In this document: positions 15,389-24,993 of the stretch, piece by piece
Layout: each line of letters begins with the position of its first letter
How positions within the stretch are numbered: the first letter of the stretch is position 1
DNA from: Candidatus Hydrogenedentota bacterium
Lineage (GTDB): Bacteria > Hydrogenedentota > Hydrogenedentia > Hydrogenedentales > SLHB01
DNA: 64,000 nucleotides
Direction: 5' to 3'
NCBI GenBank assembly: GCA_020849535.1
Contig: JADLGB010000235.1
Location: 1 to 64,000, forward strand
Notes under the pieces: generated by a model
Seen by the model: the letters and a program-made list of their open reading frames with translations, nothing else
Told to the model about the DNA's origin: nothing
Databases searched by the model: none
Made by a program: the position numbers and the translations under genes

Positions 15389-17284
15389 ATGGGTACTTTC
15401 GTGTTCTGCTTAACCTTGGCGTTCGCGCAGTCAGCGTCTGAAACGACCAGTCCATCCACTCCGTTGTCGCAACCCGTGCTGAAAGCGGACACGACCTTGG
15501 ACGAGGTGAAAGCCTTCGTACTGCGACGCGTGCCCGCCTTGGAACTCCCCGTGTCAGCCAAGGACTGGCAGCGCAAGCAGGGCAAGTTGCGCAAGCGCAT
15601 GCTCAGCGAGATTGTGTACCGCGGCGTCCCCGAGGAATGGTATGCGGGGGATGTACGCGTCGAATGGGCCGACACGCTGGACACTGGCAACGGATACCGC
15701 ATCCGCAAGCTGCGGTACGAAGCGCTGCCGGGGCTCTGGATCCCCGCCCTGCTCTACGAGCCCGCCGAGATTGGGCCGCGCGTGCCCGCGATTTTGAACG
15801 TAAATGGACACGTGGGCCCGCCGGGGAAATCCATCGAGTACGAACAGATCCGCTGCATCAACCTGGCGAAGCGCGGGGTGCTGGCGCTCCATCCCGAATG
15901 GCTCAAGTTTGGCGAACTGGAAAGCGACGAGTGGCGCCACAACGACTCGGCATACCTAGACCTTTGCGGCATCAGCGGCTTGTCCGTCTTCTATCTCGCC
16001 ATGAAGCGCGGGCTGGACGTCCTCGCCGATCATCCGAGCGCAGACCCGGAGCGCTTGGGCATGACCGGACTCTCGGGTGGGGGGTGGCAGACCATCCTGC
16101 TGAGCGCTCTCGACACGCGCATATCGCTGTGCGCACCGAACGCGGGTTACATCGGCATGGGCGTCCGCGTGCACAACCCAAACGATATCGGCGATCTCGA
16201 GCAGATTCCGCCGGCGATGTTAAAGGTCGCCGACTATACGCACCTCACCGCGATGCTCGCACCGCGTCCGGCTTTGCTTATCTACAACGAGAAAGACGAC
16301 TGCTGTTTCGAATCCGCGCGCTCCTGGCCAAGCGTGTTTGATCCGATCGTTCCCTTCTACCGGCTCTACAATGCGGAAGGGGCGTTCCAAAGTCACAACA
16401 ACCAGGATCCGGGAACCCACAACTACGATCTTGACAACCGTCTGGCATTTTACCGCTTCGTGAGTTCGCAATGGGGCCTTGGCTGGACCGATGAAGAATT
16501 GCCGGTTGAAGGCGAGATTCGCACCAAGGAAGAATTGACGGTTGGGATACCCAGGTCAAACGAAACATTCATTACCCTCGCGAAGAACGCCATGGCAAGC
16601 CTGCCCTTGCAAACAACTGATTCGGTCGAGATGCGCCGCCAACTGCTCGCCGATCTCACGGGATGGCGTGCCGTGAAGGCCATAGCAGGTGAGAGCATCT
16701 CCGTAGCTCATCCATCCATAACGGTTCATTCCACCTTTCTCAAGACCGAAGACTGGTCAATTCCCTTGCTAATCCTCGAAAATGCTGCTGTGAATTCGAA
16801 AGGAACATGGCTAATGCTCGCGGACGAAGGCAAGCCCTCGTTGGAGGTGGATGCGACCGCCCGGATCGCCGAGGGCTGGCGTGTCCTCCTGATGGATCCC
16901 TTGTTTGTCGGCGAGTGCACGGTTGCGCCCAATAAACCGGCGCAATTCGCAATGCTCATCAACACCACGGGAGCCACGCTTCTCGGCGAACAAGCCAGTC
17001 AGATCACGTCGACGCTAACCTGGACCCGCGAACAATTCGGCGCGACGCCGGTTCATCTGCGGGCGCGAGGGCGCGTTTGCGGTCTCGCATCTCTCGTGGC
17101 CGGTGCTCTCGCGCCAGACACGTTGGACGAGCTGCACGTGGAAGAAGGTCTGTCCTCGTTGAAAGACCTGCTGGCGCAGGGGATTCACTACGACGACGCG
17201 CCATCTCTTTTCTGCTTTGGATTGCTTGGACACTTTGACATTGGTGATCTGGAATCACTCTGCCCCGCGTTCAAGGAGAAATGA
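15389..17284 (+). CDS. Exported alpha/beta hydrolase (acetyl-xylan-esterase-like)
   Basis: The 631-residue product starts at ATG 15389, eight bases after GGAGGG. An N-terminal signal peptide (MGTFVFCLTLAFAQS) indicates export. The hydrolase core has LNVNGHVGPPGKS as the oxyanion region, the nucleophile elbow GLSGGG with Ser229, an Asp candidate in IYNEKDDCCF and the His candidate in GTHNYDL, so the triad is complete. Similar large esterase-like proteins (acetyl xylan esterase or dienelactone hydrolase superfamily) act on acylated polysaccharides. The C-terminal third (after about residue 400) is a separate, less conserved part that looks like a second, inactive hydrolase-type domain. The specific substrate is unknown. 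Confidence 0.75.
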   Translation: MGTFVFCLTLAFAQSASETTSPSTPLSQPVLKADTTLDEVKAFVLRRVPALELPVSAKDWQRKQGKLRKRMLSEIVYRGVPEEWYAGDVRVEWADTLDTGNGYRIRKLRYEALPGLWIPALLYEPAEIGPRVPAILNVNGHVGPPGKSIEYEQIRCINLAKRGVLALHPEWLKFGELESDEWRHNDSAYLDLCGISGLSVFYLAMKRGLDVLADHPSADPERLGMTGLSGGGWQTILLSALDTRISLCAPNAGYIGMGVRVHNPNDIGDLEQIPPAMLKVADYTHLTAMLAPRPALLIYNEKDDCCFESARSWPSVFDPIVPFYRLYNAEGAFQSHNNQDPGTHNYDLDNRLAFYRFVSSQWGLGWTDEELPVEGEIRTKEELTVGIPRSNETFITLAKNAMASLPLQTTDSVEMRRQLLADLTGWRAVKAIAGESISVAHPSITVHSTFLKTEDWSIPLLILENAAVNSKGTWLMLADEGKPSLEVDATARIAEGWRVLLMDPLFVGECTVAPNKPAQFAMLINTTGATLLGEQASQITSTLTWTREQFGATPVHLRARGRVCGLASLVAGALAPDTLDELHVEEGLSSLKDLLAQGIHYDDAPSLFCFGLLGHFDIGDLESLCPAFKEK

Positions 17285-17389
17285 GACTGGAGCTGGTGAC
17301 GCGGGCCGTTGCGGTTGTGTCTTTGCGCATGCCCGGTAATCCCTGCATACTGGGCGCGAATGCTTGTCTGATTGCGAAGGAGAATACTC

Positions 17390-18787
17390 ATGTCCAAAAC
17401 GATTCGCGCACATCGAAGTCTTGCCCTTGTCACGCTGTTCGTGGGATCGCTTGCTTCAGCGCAGCAACCGGGGTCCGCTGATGTATCCGACCCGGCTGCC
17501 GTCGCCGAGGTGGAAGCGGGAACGCGGAACGTCGCGAACGCCGCGTGGTGGGGATTCGATGCTGAGGACTCGACCGACGCGTTGCAGGCGGCCATCAATT
17601 CCAAGGCGAAGACCGTGGTCGTGCCGTACGTGGGCGCTCCGTGGATCGTCCGGCCCATCACCCTGCGCAGCAATCTCGAACTTGTCTTCGAACCGGGCGT
17701 ATTGATCCTCGCCAAGAAGGGCGAGTTCAAGGGGGGTGGCGACTCGCTGTTTCGCGCGGTGGAAATGAACGACATCACCATCCGCGGTTACGGCGCTACC
17801 TTGCGCATGCGCAAGAAGGACTATCAGAGTCCAGAATACGAGCGCGCCGAGTGGCGCATGGGCATCAGCTTCTCGGGGTGCAAGCGTGTTCTGGTTGAGG
17901 GCGTGCGCGTCGAAAGCACGGGTGGCGACGGGTTGTACGTGGGTTCGGGTGGCGCTACCCGTTGGTGCGAGGACGTGACCATTCGCAACTGCGTCAGTCA
18001 TGACAACCACCGCCAGGGCCTGAGCGTGATCAGTGCGGTCAACCTCCTGGTGGAGAACTGTGTGTTTTCGGGCACCAGCGGCACCCCGCCGGAGGCGGGC
18101 ATCGACCTCGAGTGCGACAGCGCCGATGAACGTTTTGTCAACTGTGTGATTCGTAATTGCGTCTTCGAGAACAACAGCGGCCATGCGATGCTCGTCTACT
18201 TGAAGCCCATGACCAGCGAAAGCGAGCCGGTCTCCATTCGTTTCGAGAATTGCCATGCGCGCATGGGCTCGCCCGGCATGACACTCGACGATTTTACGGA
18301 CATGGACCAGAAGGGCTGGGCGGGCATGAGCATCGGGGCCATCGGCGACAATGGCCCGAAGGGAACCATCGAGTTCATCAACTGCACCACGGAGAACACG
18401 GGCAAAGAGGGAGTGAAGATCTACGACAAATCCGCGAAGAGCGCCGTAGTCCGCTTCATCAATTGCAGTTGGAAACAGCCCTGGGTTTCGTCCTTCCGCG
18501 AGTACGGCGGGTTGCGCGTGCCCGTCTACGTGCACTTGCGGCGGCCCGCCATCACGCAGGATATGGGCGGAATCGAGTTTGTGGATTGCCACGTCTACGA
18601 CACGGCGCCGCGGCCGGCCATTGCCTTCTACGACGACCAGACCGACACATCCGTCCGCGACATCTCCGGTTCGATAACGGTGCACGGACCCGAGGGCAAC
18701 GGGGTGAAACTGGGGCCCGGCGCGTCAAACATCACCTTGCAGGTCCAGACCATTCCGGCGCCGGCGCCGGCAGCCTCACCGGAGTAA
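17390..18787 (+). CDS. Secreted right-handed beta-helix protein
   Basis: The 465-residue product starts at ATG 17390 behind GAAGGAGA. The signal peptide ends near ASAQQ. The N-terminal part resembles the start of pectate-lyase-like superfamily proteins (ALQAAINSKAKTVVVPYVG), followed by many short repeats of the form V.I.NCVS..N..GLSV, typical coils of a parallel beta-helix. Cysteines recur within the coils (NCV, NCVF, NCTT, NCSW). It is probably a polysaccharide lyase or hydrolase, or a binding protein, outside the cytoplasm. No catalytic motif can be named. Its stop is 6 bases from that of the convergent sensor gene. Confidence 0.7.
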   Translation: MSKTIRAHRSLALVTLFVGSLASAQQPGSADVSDPAAVAEVEAGTRNVANAAWWGFDAEDSTDALQAAINSKAKTVVVPYVGAPWIVRPITLRSNLELVFEPGVLILAKKGEFKGGGDSLFRAVEMNDITIRGYGATLRMRKKDYQSPEYERAEWRMGISFSGCKRVLVEGVRVESTGGDGLYVGSGGATRWCEDVTIRNCVSHDNHRQGLSVISAVNLLVENCVFSGTSGTPPEAGIDLECDSADERFVNCVIRNCVFENNSGHAMLVYLKPMTSESEPVSIRFENCHARMGSPGMTLDDFTDMDQKGWAGMSIGAIGDNGPKGTIEFINCTTENTGKEGVKIYDKSAKSAVVRFINCSWKQPWVSSFREYGGLRVPVYVHLRRPAITQDMGGIEFVDCHVYDTAPRPAIAFYDDQTDTSVRDISGSITVHGPEGNGVKLGPGASNITLQVQTIPAPAPAASPE

Positions 18788-18793
18788 CGCCGA

Positions 18794-21685
18794 TCACGCG
18801 TCGCGCATGAGATCTTCGACGCCATACAGCTTCTTGGCGCATTCCGGGCAGATTCCGTGCGAGAACTCCGCGTCGGAATGTTCTTTGATGAACGTCTCGA
18901 TCTGGCCCCAGTATCCGCTGTCGTCGCGGATTCGCTTGCACGATGAGCAGATAGGGATGAGCCCGCTCAGCGTCTTGATCCGCGCCAGCGCGCTCTGCAA
19001 ATCCCGGATAAGCTGTTCGCGCAGCGCCTCAGACCGTTTTCGTTCGGTAACATCGTGTGAAATCGCCACCAGCCGGATCTGGTGCGTGCCGGGGACTTCG
19101 ATCACTTCGCCGCGCTGGTACACGTGCCGCACTTCGCCATGAGGGCGCAGGATTCGATGATCGATTTCGAGCGGCGCCCACTGCGAAATCGCACTCTGAA
19201 CGGCCGCCTGAAATAGCGCACGGTCCTCGGGATGCACCGCCTCACGGTACTGCTCCATGGTGATGCCTTTGGGCACGGGGGCGATTCCGAGTAAGCGGAA
19301 ACTCTCCGGGCTGCACAGGATCGTGTTGCTGGCCACGTCCCATTCCCAACTGCCTACGTGCGCGATTCGCTGTGCCTCTGCAAGGCTCTTTTCGCTTCTG
19401 CGGAGGTTTGCCTCGGAATACACCAGGCGCAGGTGCTTGGAATAGACGAATACGAGCGACAGCAGCGCCATCGCTGCCAAAGCGCCGAGCGGGACTACAA
19501 ATCCGGGGCGGCCCCAGAACGGCGGCTCGACGATAATTGGAATCAACGACGCCGTGGCGTCCACATTGCGATCCTCGTCCATCGCGCGCACTTCAAAGAG
19601 GTAGTTCCCGGCGGCCAAGCCCGATACGACGGCCGTCGTGTCGTGCGAGAAATCGCTCCACCCAGCGGAGCCAGCGGGCAGACCCACGGGACGTACCCGC
19701 CAGGAATACGTGAGATCCTGCGGGAGGGTGCGGTGCCACGAGTCAACTCCGGAATAGGAGAATACACCCGTGCCCCGCGCGGCAATCGTGTCCGTTGCCG
19801 CCATGATGGTGGTTTCGGGTCCTTCCGGCTCGGGGAAGAACCGGCAGCACCCTTGCGATGACGTAGCCAGCCACAGAGAGCCATCCGGCAGCGCTGCCAG
19901 ACAGGTTGGAGAAGCGTTCGGCAGCCCATGCCGGTGCCCGAAGTTCACCCATTTGCCATTTCGGAACGATGCGACGCCCTTGCGGCGGAACGCGACCCAG
20001 ATCGTGCCGTCGGGGGCCTGGATGATGTCGGAGACGTGATCGCTGAGCAGTCCATCCTTCCGTGTGATTTGCGTGACATCGTGGCCGCTGTACACCAGGA
20101 TGCCGGTTCCATAAGTTCCTACCCAGAGGGAACCGTCTTTCATGCGGCACACGGATGCGTAGTGGCCATCCCGGAATGCGGGGTCCACTTGGCGCAATGC
20201 CTGGATCCGCCCGTTCTCCCAGTACTCGATTCCCTTCGCATAACACACGTAGACGGAACCATCCGCGGCCACATCCACATCGTACGCCCAGGAGGGTTCA
20301 GTCTCGGGGTGGGTAGCCAGCGGGACCCACCGGCCATCCCTCAGCTCGTACGCTCCGCGGCTGCCCAGTAGCCACAGCCTATCCTCGAAGCCCCACGCTA
20401 GCCGCCATGGATTCAAATCCTCCGTCACGGCCACCGCTTCCTCGACCGTCAATGAGTCGATTGCGATGCGGAGGGCGTGTTCCTCGCACAATGCCCATAT
20501 GCGACCTTCGCGGGGATTCGTAATATACAGCGGGGTGAAGCGGGCATCATCAATCCGGGCGACGGCCTTCCAGGCCCTGCCGTCGAATGCGACGATGTTC
20601 CCCTTGACATCCACACTGTAAGGAACAGCGCCGGCAAAGAGAACCCCGTCGCGCAATGCGACCCCGGACTCTGAGGCTACGAAGGGATTCCAGAGGGGGC
20701 GCGAACCGCGTATGACGCCTTCGAGCGTACCCACCCAGGGGGCGCCGGTCTTTCCAAACAGCAGGCAGGTGATTTCAGGAGCCCCAACTTCGGCTCCCAT
20801 GGAAAGGCTCGACCATCCGGAAGGCCGGCCAACGACGATTCCGTTCCGCGTTCCGACGAACAGTTCGCCGTGGGGGGACTCTGCCACCGCGCCCGGCACG
20901 TCTCCCGCCTCAGGCACAGCCGTCCAATCGCGGCCGTCGAAGCGATACAGCACCTTTCCGCCAGAACCCCACACGGTCCCCGAGGAATCCTCGAACAGGC
21001 GGAACACCCCTTCGGTTATCCCCTCATCAGGCCCGTAGTGTTGCCAAGCGCCGTCCGCATAATGCCGAACCGCGCCATTGTGAAGTGCAATCCACAGTGA
21101 CTTGTCGACAGCTTCCAGGATGTCGCGGACCCCGTTCCCTTCCATGAGTTCGGGCTGATTGGCAAAGGCCCATGTGGGTTCACCGGTGGCGCTCTGCGCG
21201 TTTGCTTCAGAGGAAAGTGGATTCGACCCCCGGTACAGTATCCCTCCGTTCGACATGCCGAAGCAGATCGTTCCGCTGGACAAGAGGGTTATGCACCGCA
21301 CGGAGTTCTGCGGTATCTCCGGAGTGTTCTCGGCGGTGAAGGTCGTCAGGCTATCGTTGCCGATGCGGGTGATTCCGTCGGCCGTGCCGATCCAGAGATT
21401 TCCCTCGGCGTCGGGAGCAATGCACCGGACCCAATCGCTGGGCAGTCCGTCCGCCTTGGTGAAGGTGCGGGTTTCAGCCCCACGCACTCTGCACACGCCT
21501 CCGCCCCACACGCCCACCCAGAGCGTGCCGTCACTGGCTTCGTAGAGATCTGAAATGCGGTCGTCGCTGATGGAAGGCGGCGCGTGATAGGGCCGAAAGG
21601 TGTAGGCATCGCCGCCAGAGGCGCACAAACAAACCGAAAGGTGAAGTACAAGGAGCAGGCATCCCAGCCGCATCGCATGTGGCAT
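18794..21685 (-). CDS. Beta-propeller/Y_Y_Y/PAS sensor with C-terminal Cys module
   Basis: The protein has 963 residues if ATG 21685 is the start; ATG 21673 is an alternative with better spacing to AGGA. An export signal is followed by two-component-regulator propeller repeats (ASDGTLWVGVWGGGV, DAEGNLWIGTADG, DGSLWVGTYGTG and others) over about residues 35-600, then a Y_Y_Y-type beta-sandwich (NYLFEVRAMDEDRN), a membrane helix at 728-750 and a PAS domain at about 770-880 (GSWEWDV, HPEDR, DVTERKR). A short coiled coil leads to a C-terminal module with C913-x2-C916 and C946-x2-C949 (ICSSCK and CPEC). No histidine kinase, GGDEF, EAL or helix-turn-helix domain is present, so the output route is unclear. 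It probably senses an extracellular carbohydrate. Confidence 0.82.
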   Translation of the reverse strand: MPHAMRLGCLLLVLHLSVCLCASGGDAYTFRPYHAPPSISDDRISDLYEASDGTLWVGVWGGGVCRVRGAETRTFTKADGLPSDWVRCIAPDAEGNLWIGTADGITRIGNDSLTTFTAENTPEIPQNSVRCITLLSSGTICFGMSNGGILYRGSNPLSSEANAQSATGEPTWAFANQPELMEGNGVRDILEAVDKSLWIALHNGAVRHYADGAWQHYGPDEGITEGVFRLFEDSSGTVWGSGGKVLYRFDGRDWTAVPEAGDVPGAVAESPHGELFVGTRNGIVVGRPSGWSSLSMGAEVGAPEITCLLFGKTGAPWVGTLEGVIRGSRPLWNPFVASESGVALRDGVLFAGAVPYSVDVKGNIVAFDGRAWKAVARIDDARFTPLYITNPREGRIWALCEEHALRIAIDSLTVEEAVAVTEDLNPWRLAWGFEDRLWLLGSRGAYELRDGRWVPLATHPETEPSWAYDVDVAADGSVYVCYAKGIEYWENGRIQALRQVDPAFRDGHYASVCRMKDGSLWVGTYGTGILVYSGHDVTQITRKDGLLSDHVSDIIQAPDGTIWVAFRRKGVASFRNGKWVNFGHRHGLPNASPTCLAALPDGSLWLATSSQGCCRFFPEPEGPETTIMAATDTIAARGTGVFSYSGVDSWHRTLPQDLTYSWRVRPVGLPAGSAGWSDFSHDTTAVVSGLAAGNYLFEVRAMDEDRNVDATASLIPIIVEPPFWGRPGFVVPLGALAAMALLSLVFVYSKHLRLVYSEANLRRSEKSLAEAQRIAHVGSWEWDVASNTILCSPESFRLLGIAPVPKGITMEQYREAVHPEDRALFQAAVQSAISQWAPLEIDHRILRPHGEVRHVYQRGEVIEVPGTHQIRLVAISHDVTERKRSEALREQLIRDLQSALARIKTLSGLIPICSSCKRIRDDSGYWGQIETFIKEHSDAEFSHGICPECAKKLYGVEDLMRDA

Positions 21686-21878
21686 CCTGATGTAGTTCCC
21701 CTGCCAGGACGTGGCGCGTCCACGTGTTGAGCGTACTGCTTGAAGAACCGCCCTGCTTCATATCCCGTCTAATTCTAGGCTTTGCCTTCTTGAACGTCAA
21801 ACCAGTACGATGGGCGTAAGATCCCGTATCCGCCGGGGCGGATACAGCCCACTACAAATCGGGAGCTGCCCACACATC

Positions 21879-24068
21879 ATGACGAAGACCCTCCTTATGC
21901 GCGCGTTCTTCGCGGTAGTCTTGGCGACCTTCGCCGGCGCCGCATCCGCCGAATTGCCGGGCGTGGGCGAAGACGCCGGCAAGATCGTTATCTACCGGGA
22001 CACGTGGGGCGTCCCGCACATTTACGCGCTCACCGTGGAGGGTGGATTCTACGCCATGGGCTGGGCGCAGGCGGAGGACCGGCCGGTCGAGTTGTTGAAG
22101 AACTTGCTGCGTGGTCTCGGCGAGTTGGCCAGTGTGGAAGGACCCGGCGGCGCCGATTCCGATCAGATCGCCCTGACGTGGAACCTCTATGAGAAATCTA
22201 AAGGCGCTGCGGACCAGTTAAATCCCGAGACACGGGCTCAGACTCAGGCATACGCGCGCGGAGTCAACGCCTACTACAAGGCCCACCCCGAAGATGTGCC
22301 GGAGTGGTGGGGGAACCGGCAGGCCGATGAATTCATGGTCATGGCGTTTGGGCGCCTCTTCCTGGAGAATTGGTCTTACGACGATGGCTTCGACGATCTC
22401 AAGCGGGGCGGCATTGAACGCGGCTTCGACCGAATTTCCCGAGGCTCAAACCAGTGGGCCGTGAGTCCGAAGCGTAGTGCCACGGGCGCGGCAATCCTGT
22501 ATGTGGACCCGCACCTGGGATGGTTCGGCTCGTCGCGGTTCTGGGAATACCGCATCCACGCGGGAGAATGGGTGGGCAGCGGATTCACCCTCGCGGGGCA
22601 GCCGTTCATTGGATTGGGCCACAACGAAAACGTGGCTTGGGCCATGACCACGGGCGGACCCGACACGGCCGATGTGTACGAACTCACCCTGAACGAGACC
22701 AATCCGATGCAGTATCTGTATGACGGGGCGTGGCGCGACATCACGAAGCGTGAGGTCACGCTTGCGGTGAAAGGCGAGAATCCGCGCGTTCTGACACTGC
22801 TCGATTGCCACTACGGGCCCGTGGTTGCCATACGCAATGGCAAAGGCTATGCAATTAAGTCCGCCTACGCGGACGCCGTTAAGGCCAGCGAAGCGTGGTT
22901 TGGCCTGTGTACGGCGAAGGATTATCACGGCGCGGAAGCCGCGATGGCCACGCTTCAGTTCTTCCCCCAGAATGTCATGGTGGCGGATACATCCGGCAAC
23001 ATCTATTACCAGCGCACTGGGCGCGTGCCCGAGCGCGCTCCGCAGTTTGATTGGACACGCCCCGTGAATGGCTCGACGTCCGCGACCGAGTGGGATGGCT
23101 TCCATCCTTCTTCCGATCATCTGCAGGTCTTGAACCCGCCCCAGGGCTTCATGCAGAACTGCAACATCCCCCCGGACGCCATGATGCCGGACAGTCCCTT
23201 TTCGCTGGAGAAGACCATTCCGTACCTGTGGGCGGACCTGAGCCACAACCCCCAGCGTTCAGGATGGGGCAATCAGCGGGGTGCGCGGGCTGTCCAACTC
23301 CTCGCCTCGGATGAGTCGGTCACCGTCGAGGAAGCCCTGGCCTATGCCGTGGATATCCACCCTTTTGGCTGCGAAAGGTGGATCGATGTGCTCCGCATGG
23401 CCGATGAGAAACACGGTGGTAGTCTCCGGGCAAATCCGGATTACGCGGCAGGGATCGACGACCTCTTGCAGTGGGACCAGCAGCTCTCGGCCGATTCCAC
23501 CGGCGCGTTGAAATACTACTACTGGCGCAAGCAGATGATAGACGACCACGGTGCGGAAGTGATGGACGAAGCCTCGCGCCGTGTCGACAACTACCTGGAA
23601 CCTGTGGGAAGAACGACTCCGCCCCTGAACTTCACCAGCGACGAACTGGCCGCCGCGGCAACGTCTTTGGCCAATGCCATGAAGCAGCTTAAGTCTGATT
23701 TTGGCTCGCTGGACAAGACCTATGGCGACGTGTTCCGGGTCGGCCGGGACGATGCCTCCTGGCCGGTCGAAGGCGGAGGCGACAAGAACAAGGGTATGAC
23801 CACGCTCCGCAATGTGGGGTTCGAGCGTGAAAGAACCGACCACACCCGCTGGGGGAACAGCGGCCAAACATCGACCCAGCTTATCGTGCTGAGCAAACCC
23901 GTCCAGAGTTGGACCTTCGCGCCGGTGGGGCAAAGCGACCGGCCAGATTCACCCCACTACCGGGACCAGGCGGAGAAGGCATTCAGCCCGCGCCAGCTCA
24001 AAGACACGTGGTGGACGCCTGAGGAATTGACAGAGCACGTCGAATCGAGGGAAGTGCTCACGCCATGA
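21879..24068 (+). CDS. Penicillin acylase family protein (Ntn hydrolase)
   Basis: The 729-residue precursor starts at ATG 21879 with a signal peptide ending near ASA-ELPG. The small-subunit part includes RDTWGVPHIYA and GYGQAEDR-like YAMGWAQAEDRP. Auto-cleavage is expected before Ser190 in RGSNQWAVS, which becomes the N-terminal nucleophile of the large subunit. The large subunit has YVDPHLGW, GHNENVAWAMTTGGPDTADVY and an NPPQGFMQNCN segment, as in aculeacin/penicillin G acylases and acyl-homoserine-lactone acylases. The mature enzyme should hydrolyse an amide bond in the periplasm. The substrate (N-acyl lactone, lipopeptide or cell-wall amide) cannot be read. deoC follows 247 bases downstream. 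Confidence 0.88.
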   Translation: MTKTLLMRAFFAVVLATFAGAASAELPGVGEDAGKIVIYRDTWGVPHIYALTVEGGFYAMGWAQAEDRPVELLKNLLRGLGELASVEGPGGADSDQIALTWNLYEKSKGAADQLNPETRAQTQAYARGVNAYYKAHPEDVPEWWGNRQADEFMVMAFGRLFLENWSYDDGFDDLKRGGIERGFDRISRGSNQWAVSPKRSATGAAILYVDPHLGWFGSSRFWEYRIHAGEWVGSGFTLAGQPFIGLGHNENVAWAMTTGGPDTADVYELTLNETNPMQYLYDGAWRDITKREVTLAVKGENPRVLTLLDCHYGPVVAIRNGKGYAIKSAYADAVKASEAWFGLCTAKDYHGAEAAMATLQFFPQNVMVADTSGNIYYQRTGRVPERAPQFDWTRPVNGSTSATEWDGFHPSSDHLQVLNPPQGFMQNCNIPPDAMMPDSPFSLEKTIPYLWADLSHNPQRSGWGNQRGARAVQLLASDESVTVEEALAYAVDIHPFGCERWIDVLRMADEKHGGSLRANPDYAAGIDDLLQWDQQLSADSTGALKYYYWRKQMIDDHGAEVMDEASRRVDNYLEPVGRTTPPLNFTSDELAAAATSLANAMKQLKSDFGSLDKTYGDVFRVGRDDASWPVEGGGDKNKGMTTLRNVGFERERTDHTRWGNSGQTSTQLIVLSKPVQSWTFAPVGQSDRPDSPHYRDQAEKAFSPRQLKDTWWTPEELTEHVESREVLTP

Positions 24069-24315
24069 CGGTGTGGCCTGGCGGCCGGGATGCGGCATGC
24101 CGCAGTGCTGTCTGAGGAAGACGGTGGGGGAGCGTCGTGGACCGCACGTCCAAGAAACGGGCTCTGGCGCATCCCGTTCGGTCCGATTTGGAAATAGGGG
24201 CCCCAATGGGCCAAACTATGGCCGGGTTGTGTGCGGCGGGGGTGATGGACCATCCGGCCACCCGGTTGAAGTGGATTCCCGGCAAGTTCGCAAGCGCGAT
24301 TGGGAGAGCATACCG

Positions 24316-24984
24316 TTGACGCGAATACAACTGGCGCAGATGATCGACCACACCCAGGTTCGGGCTGCCGCGACGCAGAACGACATCACCGAGTTGTGCG
24401 AGGTGGCCTTCCAATGCGGCTTTGCCGGCGTGTCGGTCAATCCGGTCTGGACGGCATTCTGCGCGAAGAAGCTCGCGGGCACCGGGATCGGGGTCAATCC
24501 AACCATCGGTTTCCCCTTGGGGGCGAACACCGCGCGTATCAAGGTAGAGGAAGCGATCGAGGCCGTGAAGAACGGCGCCACCGAAGTCGACATGGTCATG
24601 AACATCGGCGCGCTGAAATCCGGCTTCCCAAGTTTTGTCGAGCGGGAGATCGCCGCCGTCGTGAAGGCCGTCGGCCAAGTCGCGGTCAAAGTGATTTTGG
24701 AAACCAGCTATCTGACCACCGAAGAGAAAATCGCCGCGTGTGAGATTTCACGCCGGGCGGGCGCGGCCTTCGTCAAGACATCGACGGGCTTCGGACGAGC
24801 GGGCGCCACGACAGAAGATGTCGCTCTGATGCGTCAGGTGCTTGGTAGCTCCATGGGTATCAAGGCCGCGGGAGGCATTCGGTCGTATGCGGATGCCATG
24901 GCCATGATCACGGCCGGGGCCACGCGAATCGGCACGAGCACGGGCGTGTCAATCCTCAAGGAGATGCCTCCCGAGCCGCGCTGA
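24316..24984 (+). CDS. deoC: Deoxyribose-phosphate aldolase
   Basis: The 222-residue class I aldolase cleaves 2-deoxy-D-ribose 5-phosphate to glyceraldehyde 3-phosphate and acetaldehyde. The start is TTG 24316, nine bases after GGGAG (24302-24306). This start places LAQMIDHT at the N-terminus exactly where the family has L...IDHT. Landmarks are Asp92 in EVDMVMNIG, the Schiff-base Lys154 in FVKTSTGFG and the second catalytic Lys183 in IKAAGGIRS. The frame stays open upstream to 24073, but that part has no family similarity and no ribosome site. The 247 bases before the start hold nothing else recognisable. It is convergent with the HD-GYP gene, 9 bases away. Confidence 0.93.
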   Translation: MTRIQLAQMIDHTQVRAAATQNDITELCEVAFQCGFAGVSVNPVWTAFCAKKLAGTGIGVNPTIGFPLGANTARIKVEEAIEAVKNGATEVDMVMNIGALKSGFPSFVEREIAAVVKAVGQVAVKVILETSYLTTEEKIAACEISRRAGAAFVKTSTGFGRAGATTEDVALMRQVLGSSMGIKAAGGIRSYADAMAMITAGATRIGTSTGVSILKEMPPEPR

Positions 24985-24993
24985 AACCCGCCT

